A DNA stretch of 5,371 nucleotides from assembly GCA_964604415.1 (NCBI GenBank), contig CAZRYT010000030.1:1-5371 (forward strand), in the 5' to 3' direction. The stretch comes from CAZJQT01 sp964604415 (GTDB lineage Bacteria; Patescibacteriota; Saccharimonadia; Saccharimonadales; CAZJQT01). Below the pieces are notes generated by a model, which was not told where the DNA came from, made no database searches, and saw only the letters and a program-made list of their open reading frames with translations. Below are positions 1 through 5,371 of this stretch, piece by piece. The position numbers and the translations under genes are program-made. Positions within the stretch are counted from its first letter, which is position 1. Every line of letters begins with the position of its first letter.

Positions 1-10
1 ACCTGGTCAT
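1..10 (-). CDS. Possible start of a further gene, truncated by the window edge
   Basis: An ATG at 10-8 sits 32 bases after the repeat box, the same distance as for the 116-aa gene. Only the first three codons (Met-Thr-Arg) are inside the window. A second in-range ATG at 20-18, in a different frame (Met-Pro-Thr-Tyr-Asp-Gln), lies 22 bases after the box and overlaps the putative -10, so it is the alternative start. The call rests only on box spacing and on the absence of anything else in this stretch; the product cannot be guessed. Confidence 0.3.
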
Positions 11-18
11 AGGTTGGC

Positions 19-55
19 ATTATCGCCTGCCTAAATTCTTAGTGCAAGCATGAGC
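19..55 (-). promoter_or_regulatory. Repeat box GCTCATGCTTGCA with putative promoter for a gene off the left edge
   Basis: Copy 1 of the box (43-55), beginning 2 bases after the TAA of the 116-aa gene. TTGCAC (47-42) read as -35 is followed at exactly 17 bases by GATAAT (24-19), a 5/6 match to the bacterial -10 consensus and the best of the three. Transcription would begin around positions 13-10, right at the ATG at 10-8. Confidence 0.5.
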
Positions 56-57
56 GC

Positions 58-408
58 TTAGTCAGTGTTTGGCCATGTACTAGTGTCTATTCTCTGGTCG
101 ATCTCATTGATTAAACGTCCGATAACACTCCACATTTCCGGATTAATTCTGGTGTAATACTTTTCTCTATCCGAAGGTTCGTGAGGAACTTCTACGGGCA
201 TTATCCAACCAACTTCTCTCAATACTCGAAACTCAACGCCTACATTTGATGCGGGCAAGCCTGTTTCTTGTACAACTCTTTTTAGGTAGAACGGTTCGGG
301 AGGATCGATCGTGTATTCTAGCAGCTTGCTCCAGACATCCAACTGAGAGCCACGCGCAAATAATGCTTTACTCACATCCTGTCGAGTTCGAAATTCTGGT
401 ACTTCCAT
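58..408 (-). CDS. Putative winged-helix (ArsR/MarR-like) DNA-binding protein, 116 aa
   Basis: Probably a small cytoplasmic transcriptional regulator. The pattern is that of a winged helix-turn-helix: helix 1 around 22-33 (LDVWSKLLEYT), helix 2 at about 41-49 (YLKRVVQET), a turn at GLPAS (50-54), recognition helix at about 53-66 (NVGVEFRVLREVG), a hydrophobic step WIM, a charged wing (about 71-86, HEPSDREKYY) and a closing strand TRI, then a long C-terminal helix at 90-105 that could serve dimerisation. The spacing of Leu, Val and Gly in GLPASNVGVEFRVLREVGWI is typical of ArsR/MarR-type folds. No cysteine metal site is present, so this is not a classical metal-sensing ArsR. The ATG at 406-408 has no Shine-Dalgarno sequence; the gene has its own repeat box upstream and ends in TAA. 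The fold is inferred from pattern only; ligand and target are unknown. The conserved promoter boxes are candidate binding sites. Confidence 0.7.
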   Translation of the reverse strand: MEVPEFRTRQDVSKALFARGSQLDVWSKLLEYTIDPPEPFYLKRVVQETGLPASNVGVEFRVLREVGWIMPVEVPHEPSDREKYYTRINPEMWSVIGRLINEIDQRIDTSTWPNTD

Positions 409-416
409 TGTTTCTT

Positions 417-453
417 AACTTAGAAGCTTAGGAATAGGTTTGCAAGTATGAGC
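417..453 (-). promoter_or_regulatory. Repeat box GCTCATACTTGCA with putative promoter for the 116-aa gene
   Basis: Copy 2 of the box (441-453) differs from the other two at one base (A for G at position 7). It lies 29-30 bases after the upstream stop codon and ends 32 bases before the ATG at 408. TTGCAA (445-440) read as -35 gives, after a 17-base spacer, TAAGTT (422-417), which fits the TANNNT pattern of a -10 element. The start point would fall at or next to the ATG. CTAAG occurs twice, 8 bases apart, around the -10 and is followed by TTAAG, which could be part of an operator. Confidence 0.5.
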
Positions 454-483
454 ATATTAATTCTTATTTTCGAGTGGTATTAT

Positions 484-903
484 TTAAGTCTTTTCAGGCA
501 TTACCGAGAGACTAACACCATTACTTCCCATATATGCAGCTACAAAGTCTTCGCTGTCATCTTGAACGGTTCCGTGTACTAAAATCTTTATCGCCTCATT
601 ATAAGACACGGACTCTATTACTCTTATGCCGTGGATTTCTACAGGAAGTTTTTCTACATAACCACGATGCCTTGTATCTTCATCTATATAAGTTTCACTA
701 AGTCGTAGGTCATCTTTTCTCATGACACTTCTCATAGCCAGGTAGCCGGTCATAAAATAAGTGTTCCCTTCGAGCCGTCGTGCTCTTTTTGCCACTGCTT
801 CAATAGAGTCAATAAATCTGTTTCTTATTACTTCAGAACGGTCAAATTCTCCATAAAAAGCCTGTATAGCTTTATTAGCTTTCTCGCGATTCAATTTTGC
901 CAT
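484..903 (-). CDS. Unrecognised 139-residue protein
   Basis: I do not recognise this family. The protein looks cytoplasmic, with no signal peptide or membrane segment. Residues 1-65 are charged and probably helical, with many Lys/Arg (KLNREKANKAIQ, then KRARRLEG near 39-46). Residues 85-135 look like alternating strands and helices (VEIHGIRVIESV, AIKILVHGTV, DFVAAYMG). There are no Cys residues and no obvious metal or nucleotide motif. The ATG at 901-903 follows no Shine-Dalgarno sequence; the upstream bases are GCTTTTGAA. The gene begins 51 bases beyond the gyrA stop and carries its own upstream copy of the repeat box, so it may be a separate transcription unit rather than the tail of the gyrase operon. 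The rows I sampled here are about 37-40% G+C against about 45-52% in gyrA. The stop is TAA. The uninterrupted frame and box-to-ATG spacing support a real gene; the function is unknown. Confidence 0.75.
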   Translation of the reverse strand: MAKLNREKANKAIQAFYGEFDRSEVIRNRFIDSIEAVAKRARRLEGNTYFMTGYLAMRSVMRKDDLRLSETYIDEDTRHRGYVEKLPVEIHGIRVIESVSYNEAIKILVHGTVQDDSEDFVAAYMGSNGVSLSVMPEKT

Positions 904-910
904 TTCAAAA

Positions 911-947
911 GCATCTCATCTCTCAATTAACTTTTGCAAGCATGAGC
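911..947 (-). promoter_or_regulatory. Repeat box GCTCATGCTTGCA with putative promoter for the 139-aa gene
   Basis: Copy 3 of a 13-base box (935-947), starting 7 bases after the gyrA stop codon and ending 31 bases before the ATG at 903. If TTGCAA (939-934) acts as a -35 element, the hexamer 17 bases on is AGATGC (916-911); with an 18-base spacer it is GATGCT. Both are poor -10 matches, so this is the weakest of the three promoter readings. Transcription would begin within a few bases of the ATG. The box itself matches copy 1 exactly. Confidence 0.45.
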
Positions 948-954
948 GGGATTG

Positions 955-3507
955 TTATTTTTCGGGTTTGGTTTCGACTTCAGCCAGTTCTAATTGTTCT
1001 TGGTCTTCATCTTCATCTAGATCTTCGGCTTTGTCTACAAGAGCCAATGAAACAACCTTGTCACCCTCATTGAGGCGCATGATACGTACCCCTTGAGTAG
1101 CACGGCCAAGTTCAGGTGTATTTTTGAGACCCAGTCGTATGGTCTGGCCGTTCTGAGAAATAATGATTACTTCTTGAGTGTCATCGCCGCTTAAGGTCTT
1201 AACACCTACTAAATTGCCAGTTTTCTTGTTGACCACGGCTGAACGGATACCAACACCACCACGGGCATGGGCCGTAAACTGTGAAATTTTAGTGCGTTTG
1301 CCATAGCCAGCCTCACTAATAACAAATATACTGCTGTCTTTTTCTACAATATCCATGCCAATGACTTGGTCGCCAGCGCGCAAACGAATACCACGCACAC
1401 CACGACTAACACGGCCCATTGGACGGGCGTCTTTTTCATGGAAGCGAATAGCTTGGCCTTGCTGGGTTGATATAACAACTTCATTATTACCGTCGGTCAT
1501 GCGGATCCATTTAAGCTCATCTCCTGAATCCAGGTTGATAGCTATCAAGCCGCTTTGACGCACGTTCTGGTATTGCTCAAATGGAGTCTTTTTAACTACA
1601 CCACGTACGGTTGCCATCAATAAGTTACCGCCAGTAGCCGTTTGCTTGCTGATATTAATGACTGAACTAACCGTCTCTTCTGGCTGAAGCTGTAATAGAT
1701 TGACTAAAGCCACGCCTTTAGCATTCAAACCAACAGCTGGAACTTCGTAGGTCTTGAGACGGAAAACTCGGCCTTTATTGGTAAAGAACAAGAGGAAATC
1801 ATGGGTGCTAGCGTTAACAACATGCTCAATAACGTCTTCTTCGCGGGTGGCCATACCGCGCTTGCCCTTACCACCGCGCCCTTGGCGCTTGTATTCAGCG
1901 ATTGGACTGCGCTTTATGTAGTTAGCTGATGTTAGGGTTACTACAACTTGTTCATCCGGAACCAAGTCTTCGTCACTTAATTTACCTAATTCTTGGGGTA
2001 CAACTTTTGTTCGGCGCTCATCACCAAACTGCTTTTTCATGTCCAGCAGTTCGTCTTTGATGATCTTCAGAACTTTCTTTTCGTCAGCCAAAATGCCTTC
2101 TAGTTGGGCGATTAATTTCTTGAGTTCAGCTAGTCCGTCTTCAATTTCTTTGCGTTCTAGTCCTGTGAGCTTGCGCAGTTGCATGGCCAGGATGGCTTGA
2201 GCCTGGATGTCAGATAATTTGAACTTTTTAACCAAGTTTACTTGAGCCTCTTCGGCTGTTTGGCTAGCGCGAATAGTTTTGATAACTTCGTCAATATGAT
2301 CCAGCGCAATCTTAAGACCCTCTAATATGTGGGCACGGTCATTAGCCTTTCTAAGCTCAAACTCGGTGCGACGTCTAACCACGTTCTGACGGTGTTTGAT
2401 GTACTCGCTGATAATGTCTTGGATGCCCAAAACACGTGGTTGTATGCCGTCAATTAAGGCCAGCATGTTGTAGTGGAAAGTCTGCTGGAGAGGCGTTAAT
2501 TTGTAGAGTTGGTTGAGCAGTTTCTTGGGATAAGCGTCTTTTTTGAGCTCAATAACAACCCGGACGGAACCACGGGAACTCTCGTCTCTAATATCGGAAA
2601 TACCGCTGATTTTCTTTTCGTGCACCAGAGCTGCAATCTTTTCTACCAGTGCGGCTTTGTTAACGACATACGGGATTTCGGTGATGATAATGCGCTGTTT
2701 GCCTTTAGCGCCTTCCTCTACCTCGGCGACGCCGCGGACAACGACTCCGCCCTTACCAGTCGCAAAGGCTGTGCGGATAGATTCTTTACCGTAAACTATG
2801 CCGCCGGTTGGGAAATCTGGCCCCTTAATATGGACCATCAAGTCATCGAGCGTAGCATCAGGCTTATCGATCTGGACAATGGTAGCGTCAACTAACTCAC
2901 TGAGGTTATGTGGCGGAATATTGGTGGCCATACCAACGGCAATACCCATTTGGCCGTTGAGTAACAGATTGGGCAGCTTGGCTGGCAGGACTTCTGGTTC
3001 TTGCTGAGAGCCGTCAAAGTTATCCCTAAATGGCACAGTTTCTTTATCAATATCTTCTAGCAAAGCCTCACTAGCACGAGTCATGCGCGCTTCGGTGTAA
3101 CGATAGGCAGCAGCTGGGTCACCGTCCATTGAACCAAAGTTACCCTGGCCATCAACCAACATGTAACGGGTAGAAAATGGCTGAGCTAAGCGCACCATTG
3201 AATCATAAATAGCCGTGTCGCCATGCGGGTGGTACTTACCCATAACTTCACCGACTATCTGAGCACTCTTGGTGTGTTTGCCAGTAGATCTCAGGCCACT
3301 CTTGTCCATAACGTATAAGATGCGGCGATGTACTGGCTTTAGCCCATCGCGTACGTCTGGTAGAGCACGCGCCACGATGACACTCATCGAGTACTGTAGA
3401 TAGCTTGTCTCCATCTCTTCTTCAACCGAACGGTTTACCAAAGTTTTAGAGTGGTTGAGTGGATCAATATCAGCGGTGCTATATGATGATTGGTTGTCTT
3501 TTGCCAT
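955..3507 (-). CDS. gyrA: DNA gyrase subunit A, complete (850 aa)
   Basis: DNA breakage-reunion and wrapping subunit of gyrase. The order is an N-terminal arm (about 1-45), winged-helix/tower domain, coiled coil and C-gate (about 360-500), a six-bladed pinwheel C-terminal domain (about 515-825) and an acidic tail rich in Asp/Glu (about 826-850). The catalytic tyrosine is Tyr137, preceded by Arg136, in AYRYTEAR. The quinolone-determining segment KYHPHGDTAIYD (91-102) has Thr98 at the E. coli Ser83 position, Ala99 at Ala84 and Asp102 at Asp87. The GyrA box is QGRGGKG at 542-548 (usual form QRRGGKG); it identifies GyrA rather than ParC. Degenerate box-like turns recur in later blades, near 697-709, 745-756 and 800-811. 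The length and complete domain set indicate an intact gene. The ATG at 3505-3507 is chosen because it lies 2 bases after the gyrB stop and gives a short, plausible lead-in to the conserved EEEMETSYLQYSMSVI region. The stop is TAA. Confidence 0.98.
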   Translation of the reverse strand: MAKDNQSSYSTADIDPLNHSKTLVNRSVEEEMETSYLQYSMSVIVARALPDVRDGLKPVHRRILYVMDKSGLRSTGKHTKSAQIVGEVMGKYHPHGDTAIYDSMVRLAQPFSTRYMLVDGQGNFGSMDGDPAAAYRYTEARMTRASEALLEDIDKETVPFRDNFDGSQQEPEVLPAKLPNLLLNGQMGIAVGMATNIPPHNLSELVDATIVQIDKPDATLDDLMVHIKGPDFPTGGIVYGKESIRTAFATGKGGVVVRGVAEVEEGAKGKQRIIITEIPYVVNKAALVEKIAALVHEKKISGISDIRDESSRGSVRVVIELKKDAYPKKLLNQLYKLTPLQQTFHYNMLALIDGIQPRVLGIQDIISEYIKHRQNVVRRRTEFELRKANDRAHILEGLKIALDHIDEVIKTIRASQTAEEAQVNLVKKFKLSDIQAQAILAMQLRKLTGLERKEIEDGLAELKKLIAQLEGILADEKKVLKIIKDELLDMKKQFGDERRTKVVPQELGKLSDEDLVPDEQVVVTLTSANYIKRSPIAEYKRQGRGGKGKRGMATREEDVIEHVVNASTHDFLLFFTNKGRVFRLKTYEVPAVGLNAKGVALVNLLQLQPEETVSSVINISKQTATGGNLLMATVRGVVKKTPFEQYQNVRQSGLIAINLDSGDELKWIRMTDGNNEVVISTQQGQAIRFHEKDARPMGRVSRGVRGIRLRAGDQVIGMDIVEKDSSIFVISEAGYGKRTKISQFTAHARGGVGIRSAVVNKKTGNLVGVKTLSGDDTQEVIIISQNGQTIRLGLKNTPELGRATQGVRIMRLNEGDKVVSLALVDKAEDLDEDEDQEQLELAEVETKPEK

Positions 3508-3527
3508 GGCTAGATATCCAAGTCCTT
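3508..3527 (-). promoter_or_regulatory. gyrB-gyrA junction, likely translational coupling
   Basis: The gyrB TAG and gyrA ATG are separated by two bases (CC). On the coding strand an AAGGA lies 15 bases before the ATG, which is further than usual. A GGA inside TTGGAT lies 9 bases before it. Neither is a strong Shine-Dalgarno site, so termination-reinitiation by ribosomes finishing gyrB is the likely way gyrA is translated, which would keep the subunits near 1:1. The geometry is seen directly; the mechanism is inferred. Confidence 0.5.
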
Positions 3528-5371
3528 AACAAATTTGGCGTGAGTCTGGATGAAGTTTTTGCGCAGCTCTACCTCTGTACCCATGAGCTTATTGAAGATA
3601 GCGTCGGCCTTTTCAGCGTCTTCAATCTTGACTTGCACAAGCACACGATTGGCCGGATCCATAGTGGTCTCCCAAAGCTGCTCAGCATCCATTTCACCAA
3701 GACCCTTGTAGCGCTGGATTGAGACGCCAGCTTGCTTGATACGGTCGTCCTTGGCATCAACTTTGGTGCCCTTGGTTTTACGTTCGGCAATGGTGTCATC
3801 AATGATTGTATCGCGCTCTTCTTCGGTGTAGGCGTATTGGCGTTTCTTGCCACTCATAACGGCAAACAGTGGTGGTTGAGCAGCGTACAAGTGACCACCT
3901 TCAATGATTGGCCGCATATGACGGAAGAATAAAGTCATCAGTAAAGTACGAATATGTGAACCATCAACATCGGCGTCAGTCATGATGATAATGCGGTCAT
4001 ATCTAAGACCTTCCATATCAAATGACTCATCAATACCAACGCCTAGGGCTTTGATGAGATTGGTGATTTCGTTGTTGGCTAGCATCTTGTCTAAACGGGC
4101 GCGCTCAACGTTCAAGACTTTACCGCGCAAAGGCAAAATAGCCTGGAAATGGCTGTTACGGCCGTCTTTGGCAGAGCCGCCAGCCGAGTTTCCCTCGACA
4201 ATGAACAGCTCGGCTTGGCCACGATCTTTGGTGGCACAGTCAGATAGCTTGCCCGGTAGTCCTGCACCTTCCAAGGCACCTTTGCGGATGATGTTGTCAC
4301 GGGCGGCTCGGGCAGCCTTGCGGGCGCGAGCAGCTAATAGTGCCTTACCAACAATCTTTCTGGCAACGGCTGGATGTTCTTCTAAGTAATAAGAAAGGTA
4401 TTCATTTAAAACCTGGGTGACATAGCCCTGAACCTCCGGGTTACCCAATTTATTTTTGGTCTGGCCTTCAAACTGTGGGTCTGGTAATTTAACCAAAATA
4501 ACGGCAGTCAAACCTTCGCGAGTATCTTCACCACTAAGGTTTTCTTCCTTTTCCTTAATAAGACCATTTTTGCGGGCATATTCGTTTATGACACGAGTTA
4601 GCGCTGTTCTAAAACCAGTTAAATGAGTACCGCCATCGGGGTTAAAAACGTTATTGGCAAATGGTTTGATGGTTTCGGTGAAATTATCGGCATATTGCAG
4701 AGCAATTTCTACCATTGAGTCCTGAACGGCCTTTTCAACGTAAAAGACGTCCTCATCAACCACTTCTTTGCCAAGATTCAGGTGTTTAACGTAAGATTGG
4801 ATACCGCCTTCGAAATAAAAGCTATAACGTTTGCCAGTGCGCTCGTCTTTTAGGTAGGTGTGAAGCCCTTTAGTTAGATAAGCTTGGTGGCGCAAATAAT
4901 CAACAATCCAGTCAAAATCAATTTCAACGGTTTCAAAGATAGTTTCATCAGGATAAAAAGTAATGATCGTGCCAGTATCCGTGGTTGTACCGGTTTTCTT
5001 GACGCTAGCCTTAGGCACACCACGTTCATATTCTTGAGTATAAATGCCGCCATCCTTGTGAATCTCGGCCATTAGGCGCGTTGACAGGGCGTTTACCACG
5101 CTTATACCGACACCGTGTAAACCACCAGAGACTTTATAAGCGCCGCCGCCGAATTTACCACCGGCATGCAGAACCGTTAATACGGTTTCTAGGGCACTTT
5201 TACCGGTCTTGGCCATTTTGTCTACCGGGATACCACGGCCATCATCCTTAACCCTGACACCGCCATCAGCTTGGATAGTTATCCAGACATTTTGAGCCTC
5301 ACCAGCGATGGCTTCGTCGACTGAGTTATCGGCAATCTCTTTGACCAGGTGGTGTAAACCCTCTGGGCCAG
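3510..5371 (-). CDS. gyrB: DNA gyrase subunit B, 5'-truncated by the window edge
   Basis: ATPase subunit of type IIA topoisomerase DNA gyrase; with GyrA it forms the cytoplasmic A2B2 enzyme that negatively supercoils DNA using ATP. The reading frame stays open to the window edge, giving 619 complete codons. Full-length short-type GyrB is about 640 residues, so roughly 20-30 are missing. The internal ATG at 5214-5216 is not the start, because the 51 codons before it encode the conserved GHKL ATPase start. In fragment numbering: Glu11 (catalytic base) and Asn15 (Mg) in EIADN, DDGRG at 42-46, the GGLHGVG lid motif near 82-88, QTK lysine loop at 303-305, TOPRIM EGNSAGG at 392-398, TDADVDG metal site at 464-470 and YKGLGEM at 554-560. 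There is no E. coli-type C-terminal insert. Asn394 replaces the usual Asp of EGDSAGG. The Arg136 equivalent (E. coli, coumarin contact) is Thr111. The stop is TAG, 2 bases before gyrA. GyrB rather than ParE is supported by the adjacent GyrA with its GyrA box. Confidence 0.97.
   Translation of the reverse strand, partial: GPEGLHHLVKEIADNSVDEAIAGEAQNVWITIQADGGVRVKDDGRGIPVDKMAKTGKSALETVLTVLHAGGKFGGGAYKVSGGLHGVGISVVNALSTRLMAEIHKDGGIYTQEYERGVPKASVKKTGTTTDTGTIITFYPDETIFETVEIDFDWIVDYLRHQAYLTKGLHTYLKDERTGKRYSFYFEGGIQSYVKHLNLGKEVVDEDVFYVEKAVQDSMVEIALQYADNFTETIKPFANNVFNPDGGTHLTGFRTALTRVINEYARKNGLIKEKEENLSGEDTREGLTAVILVKLPDPQFEGQTKNKLGNPEVQGYVTQVLNEYLSYYLEEHPAVARKIVGKALLAARARKAARAARDNIIRKGALEGAGLPGKLSDCATKDRGQAELFIVEGNSAGGSAKDGRNSHFQAILPLRGKVLNVERARLDKMLANNEITNLIKALGVGIDESFDMEGLRYDRIIIMTDADVDGSHIRTLLMTLFFRHMRPIIEGGHLYAAQPPLFAVMSGKKRQYAYTEEERDTIIDDTIAERKTKGTKVDAKDDRIKQAGVSIQRYKGLGEMDAEQLWETTMDPANRVLVQVKIEDAEKADAIFNKLMGTEVELRKNFIQTHAKFVKDLDI

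Noticed and set aside
43..60. AAGC...GCTT inverted repeat after the 116-aa gene as an intrinsic terminator
   Set aside because: The arms are only 4 bases, there is no U-tract, and the other two box copies lack the left arm.
246..431. Plus-strand 61-codon open frame overlapping the winged-helix gene
   Set aside because: It is antisense to a frame with a coherent winged-helix pattern and has no supporting signal; it is most likely a shadow.
43..947. The repeat boxes as integron attC sites or gene-cassette junctions
   Set aside because: There are no paired RYYYAAC/GTTRRRY core sites and no palindromic arms. Spacing is constant to the downstream start codon, not to the upstream gene end.
2509..2895. 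Plus-strand 128-codon open frame inside gyrA
   Set aside because: It lies fully antisense to a conserved part of gyrA, with no ribosome site and no recognisable protein pattern. The other plus-strand frames within gyrA and gyrB were discarded for the same reason.
3216..3218. Thr at the GyrA Ser83 position as an acquired quinolone-resistance mutation
   Set aside because: Thr is the wild-type residue here in many sensitive bacteria (for example Pseudomonas aeruginosa), and Asp at the Asp87 position is kept.
3510..5216. gyrB starting at the internal ATG at 5216
   Set aside because: The same frame continues to the window edge and encodes the catalytic GHKL residues (EIADN, DDGRGIP), so the ATG is internal.
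955..5371. ParE/ParC (topoisomerase IV) instead of gyrase
   Set aside because: A GyrA box with Gly-Gly core, a six-bladed C-terminal domain with box-like turns and a long acidic tail indicate GyrA; the paired subunit is then GyrB.
1..5371. Alternative genetic code (UGA as Gly or Trp)
   Set aside because: The four genes read through in the standard code with TAA/TAG stops; conserved Gly and Trp positions use GGN and TGG.

Overview
The window is a minus-strand block of bacterial chromosome. In transcription order, from the high-coordinate end, it reads: gyrB (5' end cut off by the window edge), gyrA, an unrecognised 139-residue protein, a 116-residue putative winged-helix DNA-binding protein, and probably the first codons of another gene at the extreme left edge. 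There is no gene-free stretch over about 75 bases. I see no tRNA, rRNA, insertion sequence, CRISPR array or convincing intrinsic terminator.

Organism: the gyrase subunits are of the short, Gram-positive-like type. GyrB lacks the large insert found in E. coli GyrB, and its C-terminus resembles that of Bacillus. All four readable stop codons are TAA or TAG, conserved glycines use GGN codons and tryptophans use TGG, so there is no sign of UGA recoding. Moderate G+C, divergent but complete gyrase subunits and unfamiliar small genes would fit a Patescibacteria/CPR member (Saccharibacteria-like) or a deep Gram-positive relative. This placement is a low-confidence inference.

Right part (955-5371): gyrB and gyrA are separated by 2 bases and clearly form one operon encoding the A2B2 DNA gyrase. 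All catalytic residues I can check are present. One conspicuous substitution is Asn for the usual Asp in the EGDSAGG motif of the GyrB TOPRIM domain. In E. coli and Mycobacterium the Asp-to-Asn change at this position is a known quinolone-resistance mutation.

Left part (1-954): the small genes look AT-richer in the rows I sampled. Each is preceded by the same 13-base box, GCTCATRCTTGCA on the coding strand, lying 31-32 bases upstream of the start codon. A third copy near the left edge has an ATG at the same 32-base distance, which predicts a third gene running off the window. The CTTGCA end of the box can be read as a -35 element. The -10-like hexamers about 17 bases downstream would then put transcription starts at or next to the ATG, and none of these starts has a Shine-Dalgarno sequence. 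The simplest reading is a series of single-gene, possibly leaderless transcription units sharing one promoter or operator element, with the winged-helix protein as a candidate regulator. This is the most interesting signal in the window.
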